A DNA stretch of 64,000 nucleotides, from positions 27,712 to 91,711 of the forward strand of contig NZ_JAEUXJ010000017.1 of assembly GCF_016775475.1 (NCBI RefSeq). The letters are read 5' to 3'. The position numbers were made by a program, and so were the translations under genes. This stretch comes from Belnapia mucosa (GTDB lineage Bacteria > Pseudomonadota > Alphaproteobacteria > Acetobacterales > Acetobacteraceae). Positions 35,261 through 44,085 of this stretch are shown here, piece after piece. The notes below the pieces were generated by a model. The model was not told where the DNA came from and searched no databases. It was given only the letters and a program-made list of their open reading frames with translations. Each line of letters starts with the position of its first letter. The first letter of the stretch is position 1.

Positions 35261-35758
35261 CGGCCCCGCTCTCTAGCTCCTGCGGGCCGAGAGCTTACCG
35301 GAGCGGCGACCGGGGGCCCTGCTCCCAAGAGTTTGCATGCTCTCACCGAGACCAAAGTCGTTCTCATCGACCGTGCCGTCCGGGATCGACCATCGATCCC
35401 CGCAGCAGGCACGCTGGCGCACTACCTAATGAAGATCGTTTCGCGCGGCCGTGTAGAGCGGCGCACCTGTAGTTGGGCGCGCCGCCCACACCCTAAGCGA
35501 ATACACCGTCCTCAAACTACCAAAGCAGTGGGCGGAGATGGCCGCAATGTGCGTGAGATCACAGCGCGCGCGATGGTGGTCGCGCAAGCTCTGTTGTCGC
35601 CAAAGATAAAAGGATGAAGCTGGGGCCACCAGGCAGACCAGTGCGCGCTCCTGGCTGTCAGCATCCTCAACTCATCCCGCAGCGCACGGACTAGATTCGC
35701 TCAGTGCACGGCTATTTGTGGCGAGGTCTGATTACGGCAAGAGGCAGAGGAGCGTGAC
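35261..35758. other. Non-coding stretch upstream of the PD-(D/E)xK-like gene
   Basis: No gene is supported in about 500 bp. Short frames here (for example at 35426-35629 on the minus strand) lack a ribosome site and any recognisable motif. Confidence 0.35.
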
Positions 35759-36697
35759 ATGGCAGCACATCTGGACAAGGGGAACTTCGGCGAGCAGGGA
35801 GCCGGCTTCTTCTTCGGAGCTCAGGGCTACTTCCTAGTCGAGGGGCCGGGTGGGAGCGCTGGGCACGCGGCCAATGCGGTCGGCTTCGATGGCGTCGCCT
35901 TCAATGCAAAGACCAATGACCTCATCATCTACGACAACAAGGCGTTCGCTTCCAACCGCGATGTGCGCTCCGCTACCGCTGTAGATCCATCGGCCAACTT
36001 AGCCAGGAACCTCGACGGACTGATCGCACGCTTGAGGTCCGCACGGGACATTCCCCGCCGCATACAAATCCTCGATCTGCTCGGCAAGACCAAGGCATCT
36101 CTTACCACGGCCGGGATTGCTCCACCTCGCAACGTCCGCATTGCAATAACTAACTTTGGCGGAAACTCTTCTGGTATCACCGCCGCGCTTCGCGCCAAGG
36201 GACTGACGTTCATCGACATGACGACCGCTCCGAAGGTTCCCAATGCGTCCTCGCGCATCTACTTCAACAGCGAGACCATTCCTGCGATGGGTCAGAATGG
36301 ATCGGACGGTGCGGATGCTCATAACATCCGGCGGGGTCGGGTGGATGCCCTGGCCTATGCGAGCACTACCGTCGCTCAAAGCCTGAATGACTTCTCAGTC
36401 AGAACTGCGGTCAAGCGCGAGTTGGCCCGTCTGTCCGGAGACATTGGAGAGGCTCTGATCACTAGGGGCGGAGCTTTGGTCGTGATTCGAATTTCCGCTG
36501 CATCACCGGCGGCTGTGATAGGTGCCGTCACTTCTCGCCAAGTGGAATCGGCTTACGTGGCCATCCTTCCGCCGGGCCTTACTCGGGAAAAAGCTATTCG
36601 GACCTGTGAAGATCAATGCACTATCGGGATGCCGGACGGACCGCATGTCACGATGCAGACGCTCTATTATTGGTTCGAACCGCCATTCCCGCTCTGA
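35759..36697 (+). CDS. Orphan PD-(D/E)xK nuclease-like protein
   Basis: This 312-aa protein has a GAGGAG ribosome site nine bases before ATG 35759. The N-terminal part has KGNFGEQGAGFFFGAQGYF, then GFDGVAFNAKTNDLIIYDNK. A Glu in the first helix, Asp44 on one strand and Asp59-x-Lys61 on the next fit the E...D...(D/E)xK layout of restriction-like nucleases, which also occur as toxin domains. The remaining 200 residues have no recognised fold. Base composition is less GC-rich than the neighbours, which suggests transfer. No linked methylase, helicase or Rhs shell is present. It lies between IS remnants. A T6SS cargo effector or a defence nuclease are both possible. Confidence 0.5.
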   Translation: MAAHLDKGNFGEQGAGFFFGAQGYFLVEGPGGSAGHAANAVGFDGVAFNAKTNDLIIYDNKAFASNRDVRSATAVDPSANLARNLDGLIARLRSARDIPRRIQILDLLGKTKASLTTAGIAPPRNVRIAITNFGGNSSGITAALRAKGLTFIDMTTAPKVPNASSRIYFNSETIPAMGQNGSDGADAHNIRRGRVDALAYASTTVAQSLNDFSVRTAVKRELARLSGDIGEALITRGGALVVIRISAASPAAVIGAVTSRQVESAYVAILPPGLTREKAIRTCEDQCTIGMPDGPHVTMQTLYYWFEPPFPL

Positions 36698-37073
36698 GGA
36701 GTTGTTCCCAAGACGGGGAGCAAATAAAGTCAGCTCCATCCGCGTTATCACCACACGTCAGGTCCCGCTGTGCTGCCTCTCGGACGACGGGCTCGAGCAC
36801 TTCAGGCTTGCACAGCCTTGCAGGCTTCGGTTCGACGTTGCTGTTGAAGCAGCAAGGCTGATGATGACGGCACCTTTGTCGCAAGACCAGTCCAAGCGTT
36901 TGGTCCGGGCTGTTGAGGAAGGCGCCTCGGCGCGGAGGCTGCGGCACATCACGCTGCAACTGTTTTTGCCCGGGTCGGTCCCGAGAGTTTTGTCAGGGTT
37001 CGCGCCAGCGAAGCCGTTTCGCCGGCTGGAGCGGGGCTGTAGGCTCCGAGGCCAGCGGAGCGGGAAGTGGTGA

Positions 37074-37544
37074 TGCAGTGCATGGCCTGCGGCTCCGCCA
37101 CTGTGATAGAGCGACCGGAGCGTGCCGCCCGGGGCTACCGCCGGTTCCGCTGCCGAGACCACGGCAAGCAGTTCGTCGAGCGCAGCGGCGGTTGCTGAAC
37201 CATGCCCAGTATCCATCCGACGGCATCGCTCTCGTGGTGCTGTGGCGGCTGCGCTATCGCCTGACGAACTCTGTCGACTTCGGCAAGCAAGAGTGGTGCC
37301 CGCGGCCGGCACTGGCATGTCGACGAGACATATTTGAGGGTTCGTGGGCGCTGGGCGTATCTGTATCGCGTCATTGACTGCGGCGGCAACCTTGCCGACA
37401 CCATGCTGAGCGAGCACCGCGACATGGCGGCCGCCCAGGCGTTCTTCCGCTCGCGGCGTGCCGACATCCACTCCGCCTTCCTGACCCTCGCCTCCGCCAT
37501 CATCGCTTGGCGCTCCGTCCAACGGTGCTTCTGTTAGGCGCTCT
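37074..37544 (+). pseudogene. Chimeric IS remnant: IS6-type transposase joined to an IS5 end
   Basis: Short pieces in different frames read QCMACGSATVIERPERAARG, DGIALVVLWRLRYRLT, WHVDETYLRVRGRWAYLYRV and IDCGGNLADTMLSEHRDMAA, the zinc ribbon and DDE start of IS6-family transposases. From about 37455 the sequence switches to RRADIHSAFLTLASAIIAW and ends TTCTGTTAGGCGCTCT, which is the last 90 bp and terminal repeat of the IS5-type element found whole at 45749-46602. It is therefore a junction of two truncated elements. Confidence 0.75.
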
Positions 37545-37849
37545 AATTCCAACTTGCCTAAAGGCTGGCACAGTCAAGCGGAGTTATACTGGCGTAAGTC
37601 TGCTCCTCGGCACCGCCACTGCAGCGCACATGCTGTCCTCCCGTGCGAAGCAGCACCGGGCTGGTCGAATCAGCCAGCCACCGCGTCGGAAAAGCAAACG
37701 GGAGTCAGTCTTACTCCGAGCTGGTAGGAGGGCGCCTGATCCGCGAAATGCGCCGGGTCCGAGATAGCATACGCGGACATATGCGGGATGACTGAATCGC
37801 AAGGGATGAGGGTGGTGGCATTGACAAGGGCGAGACGAGTTTAAACGCG
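37545..37849. other. Non-coding stretch
   Basis: I see no gene in this roughly 300-bp region between the IS remnant and the terminator. Confidence 0.35.
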
Positions 37850-37888
37850 AAAAGCCCCATGGCCTCAGTTTGAGGCCATGGGGCTTTT
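37850..37888 (-). terminator. Strong rho-independent, bidirectional terminator
   Basis: An 18-bp perfect stem (AAAAGCCCCATGGCCTCA and its complement) with the 3-base loop GTT carries A-runs on one side and T-runs on the other. It lies 34 bp after the stop of the KilA-N gene and can also end transcripts coming from the left. Confidence 0.9.
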
Positions 37889-37921
37889 GCTGTTTTGCCG
37901 CTGCAGACGAGCGGCTGGCGG

Positions 37922-38779
37922 CTAGGCTGCCGGTTCGCCGGCGGCGGTCCGCTCCCGGCGGCGGTGCTCAAGCACGACGCTCTGGAAGGCGCGGAACTCG
38001 GGCACCCGCATGAAGCGGACCAGGTAGCCGCCATGGGTCAGCTCGGCGTGGCAGGCGGCGCAGATCAACCACCCATGCTCGGGCTTGTTCAGGCTCCGAT
38101 GGAAGAAGTGGTCGAACTCGGCGCCCGACACCACCCGGCCGGCCTCGGTGAGGACGCGTTCGCGCAGGCAGCAGGGGCACTGGCCGCCGAAGGGCTCGGC
38201 CGCTACCGCCTTGACGATGACGCTCCGCCCCAGCCCGGTGAACTCCAGCCGGTTCCCCAGCACCAGCTCCTGCGCGGAGAGCTGCAGGAACATCAGGTCC
38301 GCCGCATGCCGCTCGAGGGTATCGAGCCGGGCATGCAGGTCGCGGAACTGCTGGGCAAGGTGCCGCCGCAGCGGATCGGGATCCGCCGCGGCCCGGTCGT
38401 CGTGCCACGCGAGGGCGGCACGGACGACGGCGTTGCACCAGAGGTGGAATTCGGGCGAGAGGTAGCGGGCATAGGACAGGGCCAGCTGCCAGTGCGCCCA
38501 GGTGCCGCCGTGACGGCCGCGGGTGGTGGCAACGAAGCCGTCAGGGTCGAGACGGATAATATCATCCTGAATGATATTTTGGCGGGCCTCCCCCTCGGGG
38601 TCGGTCCAGTGCGCCTGGGCATGGGTGCGAAAGCGCGTGGTCTCATCGAGCACCAGCCAGTGGATCGGGCGCCGGTACTCCGGGCTGCCTGCTGCCCGCC
38701 ACATGTCGGTCAGGTTCAGCATGGTGCCGCGGAGGCGGATGGGCCTGCCCTGGTAGCTGAGGATGCTGGTTGGGGTCAT
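37922..38779 (-). CDS. KilA-N domain protein with zinc-binding HNH-like C-terminus
   Basis: This 285-aa protein starts at ATG 38779 with a purine-rich site upstream. Residues about 3-120 are a KilA-N DNA-binding domain (YQGRPIRLRG, LTDMWRAAG, RHGGTWAHWQLALSYARYLS, FHLWCNAVV). A helical linker follows, then a zinc-binding block CPCC...SGAEFDHFFHRSL...LICAACHAELTH, which resembles an HNH-type treble clef but lacks a clear third catalytic His. KilA-N proteins are typical of phages and plasmids. It stands alone, with a strong terminator after it. The open frame extends upstream to 39049 without protein-like sequence. Confidence 0.8.
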   Translation of the reverse strand: MTPTSILSYQGRPIRLRGTMLNLTDMWRAAGSPEYRRPIHWLVLDETTRFRTHAQAHWTDPEGEARQNIIQDDIIRLDPDGFVATTRGRHGGTWAHWQLALSYARYLSPEFHLWCNAVVRAALAWHDDRAAADPDPLRRHLAQQFRDLHARLDTLERHAADLMFLQLSAQELVLGNRLEFTGLGRSVIVKAVAAEPFGGQCPCCLRERVLTEAGRVVSGAEFDHFFHRSLNKPEHGWLICAACHAELTHGGYLVRFMRVPEFRAFQSVVLEHRRRERTAAGEPAA

Positions 38780-39551
38780 GGTGATCTCCAGCGGTGTTTC
38801 GGCCTTGCTCAAGGGGCCGCGACGGTCGGCTCGGAGCTGCCGAGACGGGCTGGAGGGATGGGCCAGGCGGGCTGGATAGCAGTGCGTGGACCGCCACCCC
38901 GACGCTGCTGGGGCAGCGTCCGGGCCTGTCTGGGCCCGGGCTCGCACGGGCCAGCTTGGGGAAGCGCTGGCCAGCCGTGGTGCCGGCGCGGCAGGCCGAC
39001 GTATTCTGCTTGGAGCAACCCTGGGCAGCGCCGGGTAGGTCCCCGTCATCGCCAGTCCCGTGCCACCGCTGGCAGGGAAAGGGTTTGCAGAAGCGGCCGG
39101 CTCACTGCCGGATGCGCGGTGCCGGAGCCCCGCAGCGCCAGGTAGGGCGCTGCGGGGCTCCGCCCGACTGGGTGGATGACGATGGATGACGAGAGGCCGG
39201 CGGCCCTCCCTCGTCCCCCGTAAGCAGCGTGGCAGGACGGCACAAGGGCAGCATCGCTGCTAGCTTAGGATGGCCGATCCCCAGCCAGGTCGGGCTTACC
39301 CCTCAGGGCAAGACCGAGCCGCGGTGCAGAGGGAGAGCGACGATGCCCGATGAGGCGCGCCTCAGGTGTGAGGGACATGGTGATTCAAATATTTGATTTC
39401 AATAATAGAACAACATGGCAGCTCAGCATTTTTGAATTTCAGCATTCGACCGCCGATCGGGTGTCCGATCATCCACGCCCCTTCCCACTCGAGGACAAGG
39501 GTGCGGATGCGCCAAAGGGTCCAGGCCTCGCGCGGCTGGGCGAGCCCAGCA
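38780..39551. other. Non-coding region with an AT-rich palindrome
   Basis: No gene is supported. An unusually AT-rich patch at 39378-39450 contains the perfect palindrome TCAAATATTTGA (39385-39396). It stands out in the GC-rich surroundings and could be a promoter or unwinding element. A similar AT-rich patch (ATATTTGAAAATTTGAAT) lies near 41970. Confidence 0.4.
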
Positions 39552-39770
39552 TCAGCGACCGACCGGGGTGTCCAGCAGCGCCTCCGCCTGCTGGATCAGG
39601 CTGTGCAACCTGGCGGCGGCACGGCTCGCTTCGCCCCGGAGCCGCTGGCCGGCAATGACCTCGGCGCTCCTGCCCCCATGCTTCCAGGTCGCCCGGCGGC
39701 ACCGCTCCAACCCTTCGGGTGTCCGTGCGCCGGGTCGGGGCTTCGTCGGGGACGCGAGAGGGTCGCTCAT
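39552..39770 (-). CDS. Small plasmid-type hypothetical protein, 72 aa
   Basis: The product starts MSDPLASPTKPRPGARTPEG and contains RATWKHGGRSAEVIAGQRL. This resembles the R-x-x-x-W-K-H-G-x-x-x motif of small proteins that often occur on alphaproteobacterial plasmids and prophages. Function is unknown. Its ATG overlaps the stop of the upstream gene by ATGA, so the two form an operon. Confidence 0.55.
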   Translation of the reverse strand: MSDPLASPTKPRPGARTPEGLERCRRATWKHGGRSAEVIAGQRLRGEASRAAARLHSLIQQAEALLDTPVGR

Positions 39771-40543
39771 TTTCGACCCTCCCCCCGGTCCATGCGCCCC
39801 GCAACCACAGCCGCCCCACCCTCCTGGACGTTCACATACTGGACCGTCACCACTTGCTGGCCGCCGTTCCGCAGCCTCTCCAAGGTCAGCATGCCGCGCT
39901 GAGACGCCTCCAGGGTCCGTGCCGCAGCCCGCGCCATCCGGGCGGCCTCGATGCTCTGGACCTGCTGCCGGGGCTCCGGGGCAAAGGATTGGATGCCAGC
40001 AGTGAAGCTGTTCGCCTGGGCGGCCAAGGTCATTCCGAGCGCGTGCATCACCGCGATCTGGTGTGCCAGGTTGCGCTCCAGCGCATTCTCCGCCCCGATG
40101 CTCTCGGTCAACTCCAGGCCCAGGGTCAGCGCTGCGCCGGACACCTTGGCGGTGAGGGCTAGGCGGTGCTCGGTGGCTTCGGCTGCCAGGAGATCAGGTG
40201 GTTGCCGCACCTCGTCCTGGTAGTGCGTAGACTTGTCAGGGTCCACCGAGGCCACCTCGCCGCCAATGCCTGGACTGAGCGGGCTGCCGACCACCTGGAG
40301 TGGATCGCAGAGGCGATCGGCTTGGCGCTCAAGGAAGACAGCATCATGGCGCTTACCCGATCGGCAGGCACCGGCCGGCCAACCCACCGAAGCGAGGGTG
40401 GCTGGAGCCCTGATTGAGCCCGGGCTACGGGACCGCTCCCGCCATCTTGGTTGGTTCTCAAGGTCATCGGTCTTCCACACAAGCGGGGCATACAAGGCAG
40501 CGGCGCCCTTCGCACGCGCGTGCGTGCGCGCGAGGCCAGGCAC
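39767..40543 (-). CDS. Plasmid-type hypothetical protein, start uncertain
   Basis: The conserved-looking part is the C-terminal 150 residues: LALTAKVSGAALTLGLELTE, NALERNLAHQIAVMHALGMT, MARAARTLEAS-like AARMARAAARTLEASQRGML, and GGQQVVTVQYVNVQEGGAAV. The repeated VTVQ-x-V-x-V-x-x-G-G-x-A-V-V-x-G ending is familiar from uncharacterised alphaproteobacterial proteins next to WKHG-type partners. The first 80 residues of the open frame are less convincing, so the true start could be internal (for example near 40290 or 40180). It is coupled to the 72-aa gene downstream. Confidence 0.6.
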   Translation of the reverse strand: MPGLARTHARAKGAAALYAPLVWKTDDLENQPRWRERSRSPGSIRAPATLASVGWPAGACRSGKRHDAVFLERQADRLCDPLQVVGSPLSPGIGGEVASVDPDKSTHYQDEVRQPPDLLAAEATEHRLALTAKVSGAALTLGLELTESIGAENALERNLAHQIAVMHALGMTLAAQANSFTAGIQSFAPEPRQQVQSIEAARMARAAARTLEASQRGMLTLERLRNGGQQVVTVQYVNVQEGGAAVVAGRMDRGEGRK

Positions 40544-40670
40544 CCGAACTTTCGGTCCGAACTTCGAGGTTCAGGTGGCGGTGGCTATGGGGAGAACGCC
40601 GGTTCTGGCTGATGTCCCGACTGCAGGCTGGTTCGCACTCCCCAAAGAGAGGGCGGTTCGAACCTTTTAA

Positions 40671-40688
40671 GGGGGGTTCGAACCCCCC
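40671..40688. repeat. 18-bp perfect palindrome
   Basis: GGGGGGTTCGAACCCCCC is a perfect palindrome, with a shorter GGTTCGAACC just to its left (about 40655-40664). It abuts the 15-bp tandem array and shares the TTCGGA/TTCGAA theme with it. Confidence 0.85.
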
Positions 40689-40700
40689 TCTTTTCGGGGG

Positions 40701-40800
40701 TTCGGACCCCCAAAGTTCAGACCCCCAAAGTTCAGACCCTCAAAGTTCAGACCCTCAAAGTTCAGACCCTCAAAGTTCGGATCCCCAAAGTTCGGACCGT
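40701..40800 (+). repeat. 15-bp tandem repeat array (6.7 copies)
   Basis: Units are TTC(A/G)GA(C/T)CC(C/T)CAAAG at 40701, 40716, 40731, 40746, 40761 and 40776, with a partial unit at 40791. Units 3-5 are identical. The spacing is exactly 15 bp with no spacers, as in iterons or operator arrays. It lies upstream of the 40543-39552 minus-strand operon. The array is translatable as a Ser-Asp-Pro-Gln-Ser repeat, but no gene around it is convincing. Confidence 0.85.
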
Positions 40801-41165
40801 GGGTTCGGATCTGGGTGCGCACCAGAAGGGGCCTGCAGGTGCCATGCTCCGGCGTATCCAGGTCTTGGTTTCCCCTTGGGGGTCATCCGGACCTTGAGGA
40901 CCCACGAACCGCCCGTCGCTGCGCCACGACGACCGCTCTCAAACTCTCACGTGGTTTCCGTGCGGACGCATCCCAGGCCAGCGGTCGCCCAAGGCGGATC
41001 TACCCCGTCCGAATGCAGATCCACAGCGTCATCCAGAAGGTCGAAGGGAGCGGTTCCGATGCCTGACCAGCAGCACCGCTGAGGGCCGTAGTGGCTTCCT
41101 GGTCGGTCATCGTCGTCGGTCGGACAGAAGCAGCTCCGAGGCCGGCGGTGGGCATCTCGGCCGAG

Positions 41166-41513
41166 CTATGGGAGGGATGCTCCGACCTCTTGGAGTTGCC
41201 CCTCCACGGAGCGATCAAGGTGGCGCAGTTCGGGCCCGAAAAGATGCTCGCTTGCCGCTGGATCGTGGATGACGGCCTCGAAGGCCACCTTCTGAATGGC
41301 AGTCCAAACCTCGGGACGAGCCTCGATCGCCGGCCTCCCGTCGTCGTCCATCGGCAAGCGGGCAGTGAGTCCAGACTTCCGCAGCAGCGCCACCGCCACA
41401 GATACAGTGAGCGGGCCGACCCTTACGCGCACGATAGCCGTGGGGTTGCGCCGCTTGCCCGGCAGCACCCGGACGGAGAGCGCCCGAATTGTCTGGACGA
41501 CAGGCTTGGTCAT
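41166..41513 (-). CDS. Hypothetical protein, 115 aa
   Basis: The product reads MTKPVVQTIRALSVRVLPGK, then VGPLTVSVAVALLRKSGLTA and RPEVWTAIQKVAFEAVIHDP. Codon use and residue balance look natural and there is a clear start and stop. No family is recognised. It lies between the two repeat arrays in what appears to be a plasmid accessory segment. Confidence 0.5.
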   Translation of the reverse strand: MTKPVVQTIRALSVRVLPGKRRNPTAIVRVRVGPLTVSVAVALLRKSGLTARLPMDDDGRPAIEARPEVWTAIQKVAFEAVIHDPAASEHLFGPELRHLDRSVEGQLQEVGASLP

Positions 41514-41664
41514 GCCAGGTTCTTTCAGGTGCCGGTGGCGCCTCTCTACACCACGTCCGGAGGCACGATCGACTGCTGCTCTCCCCGGCCATCAGCCGCC
41601 ATCAACAGGGCACCCGATACCGACGCTCTCTCGCGTGCGCGTGCGGGTGCGCGCATGAGTCACA

Positions 41665-41855
41665 GGGTGCGAACCCTGGGGTGCGAACCCCCAAGGTGCG
41701 AACCGGGGGAGGCCGCCGGAAGGCGGCCGTTTTCCTGGGGTTTGCTGGTTCGCACCCAGGGTTCGCACCGTGGGTGCGCACCCTCGGGTTTGCCCTCTCC
41801 CGGGGTTCGCATCCCTCGGTTCGTACGCCAGGGTTCGCGCTTCGGGTGCGAACCC
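41665..41855. repeat. Array of GGGTGCGAACCC boxes in both orientations
   Basis: GGTGCGAACC occurs at 41665-41676, 41679-41690 and 41695-41704. A hairpin GGCCGCC-GGAA-GGCGGCC (41711-41728) followed by a T-run comes next. The complement GGTTCGCACC then appears at 41747-41757 and 41759-41769, with variants at 41772-41783, 41802-41815 and 41831, and a forward copy at 41844-41855. The boxes are arranged roughly symmetrically about the hairpin. Confidence 0.8.
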
Positions 41856-42118
41856 TTATCCGACGTCTGGGACATGGAGCCGAAGGGGCAATCTGTCCAC
41901 GCTTCCAGCATTCCCCGACAGACACGGAATACGGTCCGATCCCGTTGCCCGTCGGAACAGCGTCCGGAGCCGATATTTGAAAATTTGAATCGGCCATGAC
42001 AGTGCCGGGGCAGAGACTGTTGGTTCCATCGGGCGTCCAGGCAGACAGCCCGAGCTGTAGAGCCCGGCCACGACACATCCCCTGGGCACGAAGCGATGAT
42101 TTGGCCCGGCACAGCCGT
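41856..42118. other. Non-coding stretch with an AT-rich patch
   Basis: No gene is seen. ATATTTGAAAATTTGAAT near 41970 is an AT-rich patch similar to that at 39385. Confidence 0.3.
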
Positions 42119-42686
42119 TCAGGGTCGCTCAATCGGGGAGCATGCCAGGGCGGCGACCTCGGCCAGGCGCCGCAGGCGGAAGGCAGAGAGCCCGGCACCG
42201 GGCAAGGCGGCCCCGAGTTGCTTGAGCCCCGGCAGGTGGGACAGGGCTCCATCGGCCAGGGTCTGGCCCAGCAGCTCCATCCTCGACGCCCCTGCCGCCG
42301 TCCAGGCAACGCGCCGCAGCAGGGCCAACGTCACCGCGGCACCCGGGCGCATGCCGTGAATGGCCGCAACCTTGCGAAGCAGCGACACACTTCGCAGCGC
42401 GGCCAGCACCCCGTCCAAAGCCGGTAAGGGGCTGATCGCCACCACCACCCCGCTTTCCAGTGCCGCCCGGTTACCCGCCTGCCGTGTGGCCTGGCGCAGC
42501 GGTTTGGCGAGATGGCGACGCAGGCCGCTCGAAGGTGCGGGATGTCGACCGCGGCGATGACCGCCGCCCGCGCGCTTGGCGCGGTGGGGATGCGGTCGGC
42601 CAAGCCATTCAGTCAGCGCGCTGACACGAACATTGTGGCGGCCGAGCTGCGGTTGTGGCTGGGCGACATGATATGCTGCCGTCATG
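42119..42686 (-). CDS. DUF697/YcjF-like membrane protein, N-terminus uncertain
   Basis: The C-terminal 110 residues (ESGVVVAISPLPALDGVLAA, LRSVSLLRKVAAIHGMRPGA, VTLALLRRVAWTAAGASRME, LKQLGAALPGAGLSAFRLRR, LAEVAALACSPIE) have the hydrophobic pattern and wording of DUF697 domains. From a possible start at 42686 the product would have 188 aa. The first 70 residues in this frame are poor, and a better N-terminal segment (PTAPSARAAVIAAVDIPHLR) is found in a second frame at 42600-42500. A frameshift near 42500 is therefore likely. The open frame continues to 43165 over an opposite-strand gene and should not be used. Function unknown. Confidence 0.5.
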
Positions 42687-43161
42687 GATCCCGCCGGACC
42701 GCCCTCGCCTCCCCTGCCCCCCTCCCCGTCGCGCCTGCCCTGGGACTTCCATCCCGCGCTGACCGAGGAGCGGCTGCGGGTCTGCGCCCGGATGCTGGCC
42801 AATGCCCGGCGCGATGCGCTGGCCATGGCCAGCGCGGCGCCGCCGAGGAGCCGACCGAGCGCACCCTCAAGCGCCAGGAGGTCGAGGTGCAGCAGCTCTC
42901 CCTGGCGCTGGGCGAAGCCGAGGCCGAGGGGCTGGCCTTCCGCCTGGCGGTGAGGACCGGGTCGAGTGCTTCTGGCCGGTGCCGCTGGAGCTGCCCGCCG
43001 CGGTGGCGGCCGGTGCCGGGGTCCAGCTGCGGCTGATCGCCGATGACGGCTATGCCGGGCCTGGCGACGGCGCCAGCCGTCCCGTAGCCTTGCCCCCTGC
43101 CCTGCCGCCACGGCGCAAACCCGCCACCGGTCCGTCGCGGCCGCAGACCACGCTCCTGTAG
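42684..43161 (+). pseudogene. Hypothetical gene broken by two frameshifts
   Basis: Three consecutive segments in three frames read as one protein: MDPAGPPSPPLPPSPSRLPW with ERLRVCARMLANARRDALAM (42684-42838), then EEPTERTLKRQEVEVQQLSL and GEAEAEGLAFRLA (to about 42948), then EDRVECFWPVPLELPAAVAA and GVQLRLIADDGYAGPG (to 43161). Family not recognised. It is divergent from the DUF697-like gene and starts almost back to back with it. Both frame changes lie in GC-rich runs, so sequencing error is an alternative to true decay. Confidence 0.5.
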
Positions 43162-44085
43162 CCAAGCTTGAGCGACGGTTTTGCAGAGCGGCTGGTAACG
43201 GGCATGCAGTCCGGCGATGCCAGCGTTACCGCAAGCACGGTCGAGAGGCCATTTATGCTCCGTCGAAACCGGCAGCTTGGCGCCCATCGCGGTCCTTCAG
43301 CCCCAGTGCCGGCTGCTTTGAAGCGGACATACCGTCGGGACATGCCAAACGGCAGGAAGCGGCCGAGGGTGCCGAGAACGAAAGTGGTGAGCCCTTATCG
43401 GCTGGTTGCTTGTGTTGGAGAATTGGTGGGCCTAAAGGCCATTGTTGCAAATAGGGTAGATCTCGGGCTCTTACCGCAACTTCGGGCACGGTGGTGAATG
43501 CGCTTGCGCCTGCGCTACACGCTAAGTGCCTAACGCGCGCTGGCGACATCGGATGGATGAGCCTGTTTGAAGATTGCGAGTGCCATGTGGGATGGTTGTT
43601 GATCACGTCGGGCGGCAGCCGGTTCGAGCAGATCAAGCACGGTCACAGTGGGCACAAGGCTGAGGTCCCACCACAACTTGGCAGCTTTGACCGCTTCTGC
43701 GTTGGTGCTGAGCATCCCGCGAATTTTCATTGTTAGCCTGTATCTCCCGCCTGGGCGGGCGGGCGATCCTTCCAGTTAGGCAAATGCATTCGTCCGGCAG
43801 AGGTTTGTCGCTACTCGCCAGAAACCTTCAGCATCGACAGTGTGCGGTCCAAGAGCGATTCTGCAGAGAGCGTGGATCTCATCGCGGCGTGTCGCTACGG
43901 AGGCCCTTGGGACATCGGTATCCTGATCGTGCTCTCACTTGGTTTCGCAAAAGGTTAGGGTACATCTGCGGCGCCCGGCCTGGCCGGGGCGCATTCCCGG
44001 CCCGACCGAGTAGCGCGTAGGCGAAGCGGAGACGCGGGCCCCACTCCCTGACGCCCGGCGACCAATCCGGACCCGGAGAAATACG
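43162..44085. other. Region without a supported gene
   Basis: About 920 bp. The only frame with some natural look is on the minus strand at 43530-43730 (EAVKAAKLWWDLSLVPTVTV, 66 aa), too short and isolated to call. The last 100 bp should contain the promoter of the binding-protein gene. Confidence 0.35.

Noticed and set aside
36758..37552. 264-codon minus-strand frame over the IS6/IS5 remnant
   Set aside because: The plus strand carries recognisable transposase pieces. The minus frame has none.
40701..40800. Tandem repeats considered as a CRISPR array
   Set aside because: Units of 15 bp are contiguous with no spacers and no cas genes nearby.
40414..41082. Plus-strand frame translating the tandem repeat as Ser-Asp-Pro-Gln-Ser units
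   Set aside because: Repeat translation is an accident of the 15-bp period. There is no ribosome site and the flanking residues are not protein-like.
42687..43165. Upstream half of the 348-codon minus-strand frame before the DUF697-like part
   Set aside because: It is antisense to a plus-strand gene with better protein-like segments.
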